NCBI RefSeq assembly: GCF_025421775.1 | Contig: NZ_JAOEFX010000002.1 | Span: 124,001-188,000, forward strand | Length of the DNA stretch: 64,000 bases | Reading direction: 5' to 3' | From: Paenarthrobacter aurescens | Lineage (GTDB): Bacteria; Actinomycetota; Actinomycetes; Actinomycetales; Micrococcaceae | Shown: one piece after another, positions 1 to 8,389 of the stretch | How the letters are laid out: each line of letters opens with the position of its first letter | Position numbering within the stretch: the first letter of the stretch is position 1 | Made by a program: the position numbers and the translations under genes | Notes under the pieces: model-generated | The model's input: only the letters and a program-made list of their open reading frames with translations | What the model was told of the DNA's origin: nothing | Database searches by the model: none

Positions 1-267
1 TTCAACGCTGGCCTCGAGCCGGGCGTTGTTGTGGACAAGGTTCGCGGCCTGCCTTCCGGCCACGGCCTGAACGCTGCCACGGGCGTCTACGAAGACCTTC
101 TGGCTGCCGGAGTCAACGACCCCGTAAAGGTCACCCGCTCGGCTCTCCAGAACGCTGCTTCCATCGCGGGTCTGTTCCTGACCACCGAGGCCGTAGTTGC
201 CGACAAGCCTGAGAAGAACGCTCCGGCTGCCGGTGGCGACGACATGGGCGGCATGGGCGGCTTCTAG
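1..267 (+). CDS. groL: 60 kDa chaperonin GroEL, C-terminal fragment
   Basis: The window opens inside this gene, so only the last 88 residues are visible. They read as the end of the GroEL equatorial domain ([14 protein letters not shown], then [18 protein letters not shown]) followed by the flexible tail ending GGMGGF. GroEL folds client proteins in the cytosol in an ATP-driven double ring. The Gly/Met tail is the kind found on canonical chaperonins, as opposed to the His-rich tail of many actinobacterial GroEL1 proteins, so this is probably the housekeeping copy (GroEL2 type). No groES is visible. A strong terminator-like hairpin follows 44 bases after the stop. Confidence 0.97.
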   Translation, partial: FNAGLEPGVVVDKVRGLPSGHGLNAATGVYEDLLAAGVNDPVKVTRSALQNAASIAGLFLTTEAVVADKPEKNAPAAGGDDMGGMGGF

Positions 268-311
268 GCACCCAAGCTGTAGCGATACAGCGCCACGCAT
301 CACGCTTTAGA

Positions 312-359
312 GCAAACGACGGCGGTCCCCACCAATTGGTGGGGGCCGCCGTCGTTTGC
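312..359 (+). terminator. Hairpin terminator after groL
   Basis: Two 24-base arms pair with only one G-T wobble and no real loop beyond the central AATT. The hairpin sits 44 bases downstream of the groL stop and is followed by a short T-containing stretch, so it is read as the groL transcription terminator. Confidence 0.85.
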
Positions 360-492
360 GTCGGTGCCCAAGGTCGGTGCCCCAGTAGGTAGCAGTAGGT
401 GCCGTTTTGAGCGCTCACTACGGCCTGAACTGCTACTTGGTTGGGTGCCTATCACGGTTTCAGTGTCGGTGGGGTCTGGCAGGATTAACGTC

Positions 493-1536
493 ATGACGAT
501 TATTGCTGCCGCCGATGGGTCCGCCCTCGGTAATCCTGGGCCGGCCGGTTGGGCCTGGTACGTTGATGACTCCTGTTGGCGGGCAGGAGGTTGGCCGCAC
601 GGTACCAACAACCAAGGTGAACTGATGGCCGTCCTGGACTTGTTCCGGTCCACGGCCCACGTGCCACATGAAGAACTGCTGATCCTTTGCGACAGCCAGT
701 ACGTCATCAACTGCATTACCAAGTGGATGCCGGGGTGGAAGCGGAAAGGCTGGCGGAAGGCCGACGGCAAGCCTGTGTTGAACGTGGACCTGCTCAAGGA
801 CATCGACCAAGCGATCGTTGGCCGCAAGTACACCTTCGAGTGGGTCAAGGGCCACGCCGGGCATGACCTCAATGAGGCCGCCGACGAGCGTGCACGCGCC
901 GTCGCCACCGCTTACCAGCAGGGCGTCGCGCACCGGGCCGGGCCAGGCTTCCCGGGCTCGCTGGAGCAGGCCTCGCAGCCCGCAACGGACGTGGACGGGA
1001 CCCAGCCCCGTTCCTCAGAGACCGTGCCTGCAGGCACCGCTGCCGGCTCCAAGGGGTTGGCGGGAGGGGGCTCCGCGTCAGCAAAGGTTGAGCGCAGCCC
1101 AAGGCCGCATTTCGAACCGACGCTCTTTGGTGAGTCCGGCATCTTCGGTCAGCCCGATCTTTTCAGTGAACTCGAAGGCGCTTCCGCACAGGAGCTCTCC
1201 GCCGAGGACACTGTGCTCGCATTGGAAAGGGAGCTGCTCCGGCCTGACGTACGGGCGGACATTGGCCGGATTGGCGTGCTCCTCCACCCGGATTTCGCTG
1301 AGATCGGCAGCTCTGGCCGGTTCTGGACCCGGGACGCCATGATGATGGCGCTGGAAGAGGACCCTGGTGAACCGACCGACCTGGAGCTGCTGAGCGCGGA
1401 CCGCCTCAGCGACAACACTATTCTGCTGAACTACCGCAGCCTTGCCCACTCGGGTTCGGCGCTGCGTAGTTCTGTGTGGATGCTCGACCGCGGACAATGG
1501 CGGCTGCGGTTCCACCAGGGGACTGTCGAGAACTGA
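493..1536 (+). CDS. RNase HI fused to a C-terminal DUF4440/NTF2-like domain
   Basis: The N-terminal ~140 residues are a type 1 ribonuclease H, which cuts the RNA strand of RNA-DNA hybrids. The whole active site is readable: Asp8 (AADGSALGNPGPAG), Glu43 (NNQGEL), Asp67 (LCDSQYV), His121 and Asp131 (WVKGHAGHDLNEAADERA). A ~90-residue Ala/Ser/Pro-rich linker follows. The last ~110 residues (LALERELL ... LHPDFAEIGSSGRFWTRDAM ... WRLRFHQGT) resemble a DUF4440/SnoaL-like fold. The start is the ATG at 493; frames upstream run into non-coding sequence at the terminator. At 347 residues it is about twice the size of a plain RNase HI. The role of the C-terminal domain is unknown. Confidence 0.88.
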   Translation: MTIIAAADGSALGNPGPAGWAWYVDDSCWRAGGWPHGTNNQGELMAVLDLFRSTAHVPHEELLILCDSQYVINCITKWMPGWKRKGWRKADGKPVLNVDLLKDIDQAIVGRKYTFEWVKGHAGHDLNEAADERARAVATAYQQGVAHRAGPGFPGSLEQASQPATDVDGTQPRSSETVPAGTAAGSKGLAGGGSASAKVERSPRPHFEPTLFGESGIFGQPDLFSELEGASAQELSAEDTVLALERELLRPDVRADIGRIGVLLHPDFAEIGSSGRFWTRDAMMMALEEDPGEPTDLELLSADRLSDNTILLNYRSLAHSGSALRSSVWMLDRGQWRLRFHQGTVEN

Positions 1537-1565
1537 TTCATGACCTGCTGGGAGCTGGCCCATGA

Positions 1566-1611
1566 CCTGCGGGTCCGGATGCGCAAGGGGGAAGGTATCC
1601 GGACCCGCAGG
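1566..1611. terminator. Bidirectional terminator between convergent genes
   Basis: A perfect 15-base inverted repeat (CCTGCGGGTCCGGAT and its complement) separated by 16 bases lies between the RNase HI stop and the convergent WXG100 stop. There is no long T-run on either side. It probably ends transcription in both directions. Confidence 0.7.
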
Positions 1612-1628
1612 AGCCTACGGGGCGGACA

Positions 1629-1919
1629 TCAGTACATGAAGCGCTGGGTGTTGCCCTGTTCCACTTCCGAATAACTTGTTGCCGCCGAGGACAGGGCCAT
1701 GGTGATGGAAGCGAGCGACGCCTCAACCTTGCTCTGCGTGAGCGACCATTCCACGACAAGTGACTGGAAGTTGGTGGCAGCAGATCCCCGCCACGTCCCT
1801 TGGAGTTCCTCCAGGCCGCGCTTCATGGCAAGCACATCCGAACTAATGCGATCAACAGTGCCTTTGACGTTGGCCGACTTGAGCTGAAGCAACTCAGTAT
1901 CGACGGAGATGACGCTCAT
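1629..1919 (-). CDS. WXG100 family (ESAT-6-like) secreted protein
   Basis: A 96-residue helical protein with the WXG turn (GTWRGSAA) near the middle, the pattern of ESX/type VII substrates, which form helical-hairpin dimers and leave the cell without a signal peptide. The ATG at 1919 (MSVISVDTELL) is preferred over longer frames because GAAAGG precedes it at suitable spacing and WXG100 proteins are ~95-100 residues. No EccC-type ATPase, no second WXG100 gene and no LXG/PPE protein lie nearby, so it is an orphan here. It sits downstream of the histidine kinase gene on the same strand, with a 131-base gap. Confidence 0.85.
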   Translation of the reverse strand: MSVISVDTELLQLKSANVKGTVDRISSDVLAMKRGLEELQGTWRGSAATNFQSLVVEWSLTQSKVEASLASITMALSSAATSYSEVEQGNTQRFMY

Positions 1920-2050
1920 GGGTGATGCCTTTCGACGAAGATGTTCCGCAAATTGCGGCGGGATGCGTGGCCACAACATCGAGCCTAGGCAGCCGCCTGC
2001 AACCGTGAAACAGGCCTTCGTCGCTATGTGGACAACTCCGCAGACCAGCC

Positions 2051-3514
2051 CTAGCTGGATATCAGCTCGGCGGGTTCTTCATGGAAGGGAAGGCTGACCA
2101 CCAGCGTGGCCCCGCCGCCGTCGGTCTCCGTGACCCGGACCGTACCGCCGTGGGACCCCACGATCGCGGCAACAATGGCGAGGCCGAGCCCGCTGCCGCC
2201 TGTCTCACGGGTGCGTGACGTGTCAGCCCGGTAGAAGCGTTCGAAGATCTTGTTGGTTTCCGTGTCAGGAATGCCGGACCCGTGATCGCGGATCTCGATG
2301 ACCGAAACTGAACCCGCAGGAGTGTTACGGACGCCAACAGCGAGTTCGATCGGGCTTCCTTCCGGTGTGTACCGAAGGGCATTGCCCACCAGGTTGCCAA
2401 TGACTTGTCGCAGCTTGGCCTCGTCGCCTTGGACAGGAGCGGCGGTGGGGGAGGCGTCGTCGAGTCCTGTGAGCGTAATGCTGCGGTCCCCGCAGGAGGC
2501 CTTGGTGTCCACCATGGCGTCGTGCGCAAGGAGTTGGAGGTCCACAGGCTTGAGCTGAAGCGGACGCTGCTCGTCCAGGCGGGCCAGCATCAGCAGGTCC
2601 TCCACCATGGAGCCCATGCGTTTGGCTTCGCTTTCGATCCGGCCCATCGCCATCGCGACATCTTCTTCGGAGGTGAGGGCGCCGTGCCGGTAGAGCTCCG
2701 AGAAACCACGGATGGTCACCAGGGGTGTCCGCAGTTCATGGGAAGCGTCGGCAGCAAAACGCCGCATGCGGCCTTCGGACGCGGCCCGCGCTGCAAACGA
2801 GGCCTCAATATGCGCGAGCATGGCATTCAGGGAACCGCCAAGGCGACCGACCTCAGTGTGGGGGTTGTCGATTTCCACACGGCGGGAAAGATCGCCCGCC
2901 GCGATGGCCGCGGCCGTCTTTTCCACCTTTGCCAGGGGCCGGAAGGACCGCGCAACGGTCCACGTGGCGATGAAGAAGGCCAAGACGAGGGTCAATAAGC
3001 CAACGCCTACCACCACCAGGACGGCATGCTCCATGACTTTGTCCACCGGCGTGAGGGGAAGCCCGATGAGGACCACGCCGTTTTGCCCGTTGGCTACGAC
3101 GCCCACGGCGATGACGCGCCAGTTGGTGCCCGCTGTGCCTTTGACCTGGAAAGGGGTACTTCCGTGCTGTTTCGCTTCAGTGGGGGTGATATTGGGAATC
3201 GCGGGTCGGTCGGTCTGGCTGCCGCCCAACGGATAGGGATCAAGTCCGGGGACATAAAGCGTGAGCGAGTAGTCCGTGGGGACGGCGGAGTCGTTGGGCG
3301 CCGTGGGGTTGGGCCGGGACAGGTTGTCGAAAGACTGCTGGTCCTGGGCCAACGCGACAGCGGCTTTGAGTTTGTCGTCCACCTGGCCCTGCAGGTAGCT
3401 CTTCACGAGCGTCAGGGTGCCGGAGCCCGTCGCCGCCAGGGCCAGCAGGAGCAGGCCCATGATGATGGCGACGAGCTGCGACCTCAGGGACGCCGATTTC
3501 CAGCGTTGCAGCAA
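2051..3514 (-). CDS. Sensor histidine kinase (HAMP-HisKA-HATPase)
   Basis: A 487-residue membrane kinase. Span 1 is at ~13-36, an extracytoplasmic sensor region at ~37-163, span 2 at ~164-188, then HAMP, the HisKA dimerisation helix with phospho-acceptor His259 (DASHELRTPL), and a C-terminal ATPase with N box (NLVGNALRYTPEG), DHGSGIPD and GGSGLGLAI. The layout resembles mycobacterial TrcS/MprB-type kinases. It starts two bases after the stop of the response regulator, so the two are co-transcribed and probably translationally coupled. The signal sensed cannot be told from the sequence. Confidence 0.93.
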   Translation of the reverse strand: MLQRWKSASLRSQLVAIIMGLLLLALAATGSGTLTLVKSYLQGQVDDKLKAAVALAQDQQSFDNLSRPNPTAPNDSAVPTDYSLTLYVPGLDPYPLGGSQTDRPAIPNITPTEAKQHGSTPFQVKGTAGTNWRVIAVGVVANGQNGVVLIGLPLTPVDKVMEHAVLVVVGVGLLTLVLAFFIATWTVARSFRPLAKVEKTAAAIAAGDLSRRVEIDNPHTEVGRLGGSLNAMLAHIEASFAARAASEGRMRRFAADASHELRTPLVTIRGFSELYRHGALTSEEDVAMAMGRIESEAKRMGSMVEDLLMLARLDEQRPLQLKPVDLQLLAHDAMVDTKASCGDRSITLTGLDDASPTAAPVQGDEAKLRQVIGNLVGNALRYTPEGSPIELAVGVRNTPAGSVSVIEIRDHGSGIPDTETNKIFERFYRADTSRTRETGGSGLGLAIVAAIVGSHGGTVRVTETDGGGATLVVSLPFHEEPAELISS

Positions 3515-3516
3515 GG

Positions 3517-4236
3517 TCAGCGCTTCTCTGCCGTTCGCAGCACGTAGCCTACGCCGCGCTTGGTCTGGATGAGGGCTGCGGCATCGGGATCGATGTCCAC
3601 TTTGCGGCGAAGGTAGGAAATGTAGGACTCAACGATCGAGGCGTCACCGTTGAAATCGTATTCCCAGACGTGGTCCAGGATCTGTGCCTTGGAGAGCACA
3701 CGGTTGGGGTTGAGCATGAGGTAGCGCAGGAGCTTGAACTCGGTGGGGGACAGCTCGATCACAGTGCCGCCGCGGCGCACCTCGTGGGCGTCGTCGTCGA
3801 GTTCAAGATCGTCGACGCGGATCACGGCGTCGTCGTCTTCCAGCGGCTGGGTACGGCGCAGGACCGCGCGGATACGTGCCACGACTTCGTCGAGGCTGAA
3901 TGGTTTGGTGACGTAGTCATCGCCACCGACGGTGAGGCCGGTGACTTTGTCCTCGGTGTCGTCCTTCGCGGTGAGGAACAGGACAGGGAAGTGCTTGCCG
4001 GCCGCGCGGAGGCGGCGCGTTACCGTGAAGCCATCCATGTCCGGGAGCATGACGTCCAGGACAGCGAGGTCGGGCGCATGGAGGTCGGCTGCCGCGAGGG
4101 CTTCACGACCGTTGGACGCGGCCACGACCTCAAAACCTGCAAAGCGCAGGGATGTGGAGAGCAGCTCGCGGATGTTGGGTTCGTCATCGACGACAAGGAG
4201 CTTGGCTTCGGGGCCGTTCTTTTTCATGACACCCAT
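3517..4236 (-). CDS. OmpR/PhoB-family response regulator
   Basis: A 239-residue regulator with a receiver domain (VVDDEPN acidic pocket, phospho-acceptor Asp61 in VLDVMLPD, conserved Lys in VTKPFSLDE) and a winged-helix DNA-binding domain (ELSPTEFKLLRYLMLNPNRVLSKAQILDHVW). It is the partner of the downstream kinase. Two in-frame ATGs, at 4236 and 4227, compete; the GGAG that lies 4 bases before the first favours 4236. That GGAG is buried in a perfect hairpin, described separately, which suggests translational or autoregulatory control. Confidence 0.93.
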   Translation of the reverse strand: MGVMKKNGPEAKLLVVDDEPNIRELLSTSLRFAGFEVVAASNGREALAAADLHAPDLAVLDVMLPDMDGFTVTRRLRAAGKHFPVLFLTAKDDTEDKVTGLTVGGDDYVTKPFSLDEVVARIRAVLRRTQPLEDDDAVIRVDDLELDDDAHEVRRGGTVIELSPTEFKLLRYLMLNPNRVLSKAQILDHVWEYDFNGDASIVESYISYLRRKVDIDPDAAALIQTKRGVGYVLRTAEKR

Positions 4237-4240
4237 GATG

Positions 4241-4257
4241 CTCCCAGAAACTGGGAG
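4241..4257 (-). promoter_or_regulatory. Perfect palindrome covering the ribosome-binding site of the response regulator
   Basis: CTCCCAG-AAA-CTGGGAG, a 7-bp perfect inverted repeat with a 3-base loop, ends 4 bases before the regulator's start codon. On the transcript it would fold with the Shine-Dalgarno GGAG in the stem. It could be an RNA hairpin that limits translation or a DNA operator for the regulator itself. Confidence 0.5.
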
Positions 4258-4325
4258 TTGTCTGGATGCTGCATGTGAGCCGACTGCGTGGCTGGGCTAA
4301 GTACCCGACGTGCCGGGAGGCAAGA

Positions 4326-4961
4326 TCACGCCCCCAGTGCCAAGCCCGTCCCCAGTGCCACCATGGTCACGGCAATGCCACCGTCCAGGATGCGCCACGA
4401 CAGGGGCCGCGCAAAAAATCCGCGGAGATAGCGCGCGCCGAATCCCAGCGACGAGAACCAAATGATGCTGCCGAGCATGGCCCCGGCGCCAAACCACCAC
4501 TGCAAGGGAGTCCCTTGCGCGCTGGCGATCGAACCCAGAAGGGCGATGTCCAGGTAGACGTGCGGATTAAGCCAGGTGAGTGCCAGAACCGTGGTCACAG
4601 CGGCCGCGAGGCCGCGTTTCGCGCCGCCGTCGTTGACTGGTCCTTCCGCAGTAGTCAGTGACTGCGGACGCAGGGCGCGGCGGGCAGCCAGCAGGCCATA
4701 CGTCACAAGGAATGCGGCGCCGATGTAACGGAGGACGACGACGGCGGCAGGGGCTGCCGTAATAAGGGCACCGGTGCCGAGGACACCGGCCGCGATCAGT
4801 ACGGCATCGGACAAGGCGCAGACAGCAACGATGGGGACGATGTGTTCGCCGCGGATTCCTTGCCGGAGTACAAAGGCGTTCTGTGCGCCGATGGCAACGA
4901 TCAGGGCGAGGCCCGTGGCCAGGCCGAGGCCCGCGGAATTGAAGAAGTCAATAAAAGTCAC
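4326..4961 (-). CDS. LysE/ArgO-family basic amino-acid exporter
   Basis: A 211-residue membrane protein with about six spans and the LysE/RhtB opening (TGLALIVAIGAQNAFVLRQGI). It resembles the LysE/ArgO branch, which exports L-lysine and L-arginine and prevents toxic build-up when peptides are catabolised. The start is a GTG at 4961. It is divergently transcribed from a LysG/ArgP-type activator 68 bases away, the same arrangement as lysE-lysG in Corynebacterium glutamicum, which supports the family and the regulation. Substrate is inferred from family and context. Confidence 0.9.
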   Translation of the reverse strand: MTFIDFFNSAGLGLATGLALIVAIGAQNAFVLRQGIRGEHIVPIVAVCALSDAVLIAAGVLGTGALITAAPAAVVVLRYIGAAFLVTYGLLAARRALRPQSLTTAEGPVNDGGAKRGLAAAVTTVLALTWLNPHVYLDIALLGSIASAQGTPLQWWFGAGAMLGSIIWFSSLGFGARYLRGFFARPLSWRILDGGIAVTMVALGTGLALGA

Positions 4962-5029
4962 TCTTCGAAACTATGGTGGGTCCGACCTTTAGGCCAGCTA
5001 AAGATTCTCACGCCACGTAAGCTGTGCTT

Positions 5030-5953
5030 ATGCCCCAGTTTCCCTCCGAGCAACTCCTCACCTTCGCCACGGTCCTCTCCGAAGGCACATTGGATGCCGC
5101 CGCGCGCCTGCTGCACATCACGCCGTCGGCGGTGTCGCAACGGCTGAAAGCGCTGGAACAATTGGCTGGGCGGGTGCTGCTGCAGCGCAGCAACCCTGCC
5201 CAGGCCACAGAAGCGGGCGAAGTCGTGCTCCGGCTGGCCCGCCAAGTAGCACAACTTGAGGCCGACGCCGGCAGGGAGCTCGGAATGGGTACTGACGGGG
5301 CGAAGCCCGCCCTGCCGATCGTGGTCAACGCGGACTCGTTGGCGGTGTGGTTCCTGCAAGCACTGGCCGAGGTTCCGCAGGACCTTAATGTCACGTTTGA
5401 CCTTCACCGGGACGACGAACAGCATTCGACGTCATTGCTGCGTTCCGGAACCGTCATGGCCGCCGTTACTGCCACCCCGGAGCCGGTACAGGGATGCCGG
5501 GTTGAGAGCCTTGGGGTCATGCGGTACCTCGCCGTTGCGGCGCCCCATTTTGTGGACCGCTGGTTTCCGGATTTTCCGAACGGGATGGACGGTGCGGCAC
5601 TCAACGCTGCACCCACCGTGGACTTCGACCGCAAGGACACCTACCAGTGGGCGTTCGTACGCTCGTGGCCCGGCGCTTCGGGTGATCCTGTGCCGGAGCG
5701 CCGAGGTCCCCGCCACTACGTCCCGGCTTCCCAGGATTTCGGCGACGCGATCCGGTTGGGCCTTGGCTGGGGCTTGATCCCGGAGGTCCAGTGCGCGCCG
5801 GATATCGCGGACGGCAGGCTGATTGAGCTGGCCCCGGACCGGCCCTTCGATGTGCCGCTCTACTGGCAGCGGTGGAAGACGGCATCGAGGGTGCTTGACG
5901 TGCTGAGCGAGACCGTCCGGGAGGTGTCCGGCCAATACCTCGCCGCACCCTGA
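5030..5953 (+). CDS. LysR-type regulator of the LysG/ArgP subfamily
   Basis: A 307-residue regulator with an N-terminal winged HTH (TLDAAARLLHITPSAVSQRLKALEQLAGRVLLQR) and a C-terminal effector-binding domain ending with GDAIRLGLGWGLIPE and VPLYWQRWK, very like LysG. It probably activates the divergent exporter gene when basic amino acids accumulate. The ATG at 5030 was chosen because LysG-family proteins start a few residues before the HTH; an in-frame GTG at 5024 is a close alternative. The short shared intergenic region must hold both promoters and the LysR box. Confidence 0.9.
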   Translation: MPQFPSEQLLTFATVLSEGTLDAAARLLHITPSAVSQRLKALEQLAGRVLLQRSNPAQATEAGEVVLRLARQVAQLEADAGRELGMGTDGAKPALPIVVNADSLAVWFLQALAEVPQDLNVTFDLHRDDEQHSTSLLRSGTVMAAVTATPEPVQGCRVESLGVMRYLAVAAPHFVDRWFPDFPNGMDGAALNAAPTVDFDRKDTYQWAFVRSWPGASGDPVPERRGPRHYVPASQDFGDAIRLGLGWGLIPEVQCAPDIADGRLIELAPDRPFDVPLYWQRWKTASRVLDVLSETVREVSGQYLAAP

Positions 5954-6022
5954 AAACCGCTAAATCCGAACACGCCCAAGGATGCTTCCAATAATGTCAG
6001 TGCCCCGCTCCACACTTAAAAC

Positions 6023-6247
6023 ATGGCAAAAGCAACAGCTCCAGTAAGCATTCACCAGCTTCAGGACAGCGAGGACGTCGAGTTCCACGTGACGTACCTG
6101 GACAGTGAGACCGGCCGGGTCCGGCGGGAGGACTTCCAGGACCTCACGGCCGCAGAACGTTTCGCCAGTGCCCAGCTCCGCGATGCCGACTCGTGGGCAG
6201 TGGTGGACCGGGTCAAGCTCCAGCAGATCAGCCGGATGGTCGCCTGA
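6023..6247 (+). CDS. Small conserved-type hypothetical protein (74 aa)
   Basis: A 74-residue soluble, charged protein (MAKATAPVSIHQLQDSEDVEFHVTYLDSETGRVRREDF...) with no signal peptide, span or recognisable motif. It predicts as mixed strand and helix. Codon composition matches the neighbours, and the frame is the only plausible one between the LysR gene and the convergent multicopper oxidase. No convincing ribosome-binding site precedes the ATG. I do not recognise it. Confidence 0.6.
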   Translation: MAKATAPVSIHQLQDSEDVEFHVTYLDSETGRVRREDFQDLTAAERFASAQLRDADSWAVVDRVKLQQISRMVA

Positions 6248-6277
6248 GTCCTTCTGCCGCACACGCCGCCGCCAGCA

Positions 6278-8377
6278 CTATTCGGGCCGGTTGCGGGAGT
6301 GGCCGCCGTGGACAAACGGTGATGACACGCCCTGGTACTTCAGCAGCATCATCATTCCTTCGGCGGCATGATCAAGGTTGTGGCAGTGGTCCATCCAGAT
6401 GCCTGGATTGTCCGCGTGGAGGAGCAGCTCCCACACTTCGCCCGGCAAGACGTCCACGGTATCCAGTACAAGCGGCGAGCCGCTGGGCGCTGCACCATTC
6501 CTGCTGAGCACTTGGACGTGGTGTCCGTGGGGATGCATAGGGTGTGGTTCAGCGGTGCGGTTGACCACCGTAATCTTCACGGTGTCGCCCGCAGCTACTT
6601 CGATGGACGGCACCAATGGGTACGCCGCCCCATTCACGGTGAATGCATAGAGTGGAATGCCCTCGACGAAGCGGAATTGACGGTCCAGGACCACTACCTC
6701 TTCGCGGGTGATGGTGGCCTCCTCCAGCCCTGGCCCGTCCCTTGGTACGCCATAGTCCAGCAGGTCGAGCACAGGGGTGGTGTTGAAAATCCCGGGAGGG
6801 GCCTTCTCGGGAACGATGATGTCAGGGACGTCGGACGGAGCTACCACCACCACGGCGTTGGACGCAGCATCGGAACGCAGGGTGACGGGCCTGTCCGGCA
6901 TGGTGAACGCGATATCCACGCGGCCCCCGGCCCCGATACGGACCAGTTTGCCGTCAACATCCTCCGGCTGGTTAACCTCCGTTCCATCCACCGCCACGGC
7001 CCTGTAGCTGGTGCCTTCGAACAGATAGCGCTGCGGCAGCGAATCGGTGTTGATGAGCCGCATCCTCACAGTCGAACCCGGCATGGCCGCGTGCATGCTG
7101 CGGCGGTCTGAGGAGCCCAGCAACCCCAGACCGCTGAGGTCGTGTCCGGCCACCACCAAGTCCGTGTCAGCACGGGCGGCAGAGGGGTGGTGCACGACGA
7201 ATGTGCCGTAGAGGCCCTTGCGGACCCCTTCGGCTGAATCCTGGTGGGTGTGATACCAGTACGTGCCGGCTTGGGCGGCAGTAAAGCGATAGGTCATGGA
7301 CTGCCCGGGCATCACTGCATCCTGGGTTGCGCCGGCTACTCCGTCCATGGCATTGGGAACGTCATATCCGTGCCAGTGCAGGGTGACACCGGCAGTCACG
7401 TCACGATTCTTGAGCTCCACCTCCATCACCTCGCCCAACGTGGCCTCCAATGCAGGGCCCGGAAGGCTGCCGAACGTCCAGGCGTCCGTGCGCTGACCGG
7501 ACGGCAGCGTGAGCTGCTCCACCCGGGCCGTGAGCTCGTAGCGCCGGACCACGGGATTGGCAGGGGACTCGCCCAGAAGGCTGGTCACGGGCGTCGGGTC
7601 CGCAACGGACGCGGCGTTCCCGCCGTCGTGATGCCCGACGGCGGCCGCGATCACCGCGCCGTCGGCTGACCTGCTCCCCAGCCAGGCAAATACTCCGGAG
7701 CCCAAAGCGGTACACGCCATGAGCCCGGCTACTGCTGCAGCCGCCGTCGGACGCCTGACTGCGGAAGAACCTGTACTTGTCGCCCGGCCGTGTCCCGCCA
7801 GAGCAACGCGACGCGGTGTGAACAGCGCGAGCCTGGCGAGCAGCACAGTCAAAGCCACCATGGACAGCAGCACCACGATGCTCCACGGAGCCGGGAAGGG
7901 TCCCAGGATGAACGTCAGGGCCAACGACGCCACGGCTGACGCCGCGGCTGCCACCATGGCCAGAACGGCCCGCTCCCGGCTTCGTTCGTCAGCGGGCCGT
8001 CCTTCTCCAGCGGGTTTGAAGCCGGTGTTCCGCCTCCTCAGCAAGAACGGAACACCGGCCAGCGCGGCCCAAGCCGCGGGGATGGCGGTCAGAGGCAGAT
8101 TGATGGTTGCTCGTTCGCTGGCAAACCACCAACTGCCCGCCACCAAAGCAGGAAGCAATGCATAACGCGCCACCGTCAACACCACGGCAACGCCCACCAA
8201 CAGCAGTGCCAGGTCAACCGCCCGTGACGCGAATGGCCTGTGGCCCGTGCTGACGGAACGGGCCGGCCGGGTGCTGGAAGCGGTTGACCTGACAGCCAAC
8301 CAAACAGCGGTGACCCAGGCGCCGGCCGCGAGGACGGACAACACCAGGTCAACCGCCAGCAGCTGCGACCTGTTCAC
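6278..8377 (-). CDS. Membrane-anchored multicopper oxidase
   Basis: A 699-residue protein in two parts. Residues ~1-235 hold about six membrane spans. Residues ~275-690 are a multicopper oxidase with all copper motifs: HWHGYD (334), WYHTH (374), HPMHPHGHHV (~611) and HCHNLDHAAEGMMM (~663), giving the type 1 site and the trinuclear cluster. It should oxidise a substrate outside the membrane and reduce oxygen to water. The Met-rich end of the last motif fits a cuprous or metal oxidase, but the substrate is not deducible. The GTG at 8377 is the first usable start and lacks a strong ribosome-binding site. It follows the DUF6220-like gene by 12 bases, so they form an operon. Confidence 0.9.
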   Translation of the reverse strand: MNRSQLLAVDLVLSVLAAGAWVTAVWLAVRSTASSTRPARSVSTGHRPFASRAVDLALLLVGVAVVLTVARYALLPALVAGSWWFASERATINLPLTAIPAAWAALAGVPFLLRRRNTGFKPAGEGRPADERSRERAVLAMVAAAASAVASLALTFILGPFPAPWSIVVLLSMVALTVLLARLALFTPRRVALAGHGRATSTGSSAVRRPTAAAAVAGLMACTALGSGVFAWLGSRSADGAVIAAAVGHHDGGNAASVADPTPVTSLLGESPANPVVRRYELTARVEQLTLPSGQRTDAWTFGSLPGPALEATLGEVMEVELKNRDVTAGVTLHWHGYDVPNAMDGVAGATQDAVMPGQSMTYRFTAAQAGTYWYHTHQDSAEGVRKGLYGTFVVHHPSAARADTDLVVAGHDLSGLGLLGSSDRRSMHAAMPGSTVRMRLINTDSLPQRYLFEGTSYRAVAVDGTEVNQPEDVDGKLVRIGAGGRVDIAFTMPDRPVTLRSDAASNAVVVVAPSDVPDIIVPEKAPPGIFNTTPVLDLLDYGVPRDGPGLEEATITREEVVVLDRQFRFVEGIPLYAFTVNGAAYPLVPSIEVAAGDTVKITVVNRTAEPHPMHPHGHHVQVLSRNGAAPSGSPLVLDTVDVLPGEVWELLLHADNPGIWMDHCHNLDHAAEGMMMLLKYQGVSSPFVHGGHSRNRPE

Positions 8378-8389
8378 AGCTGCCGTGGT

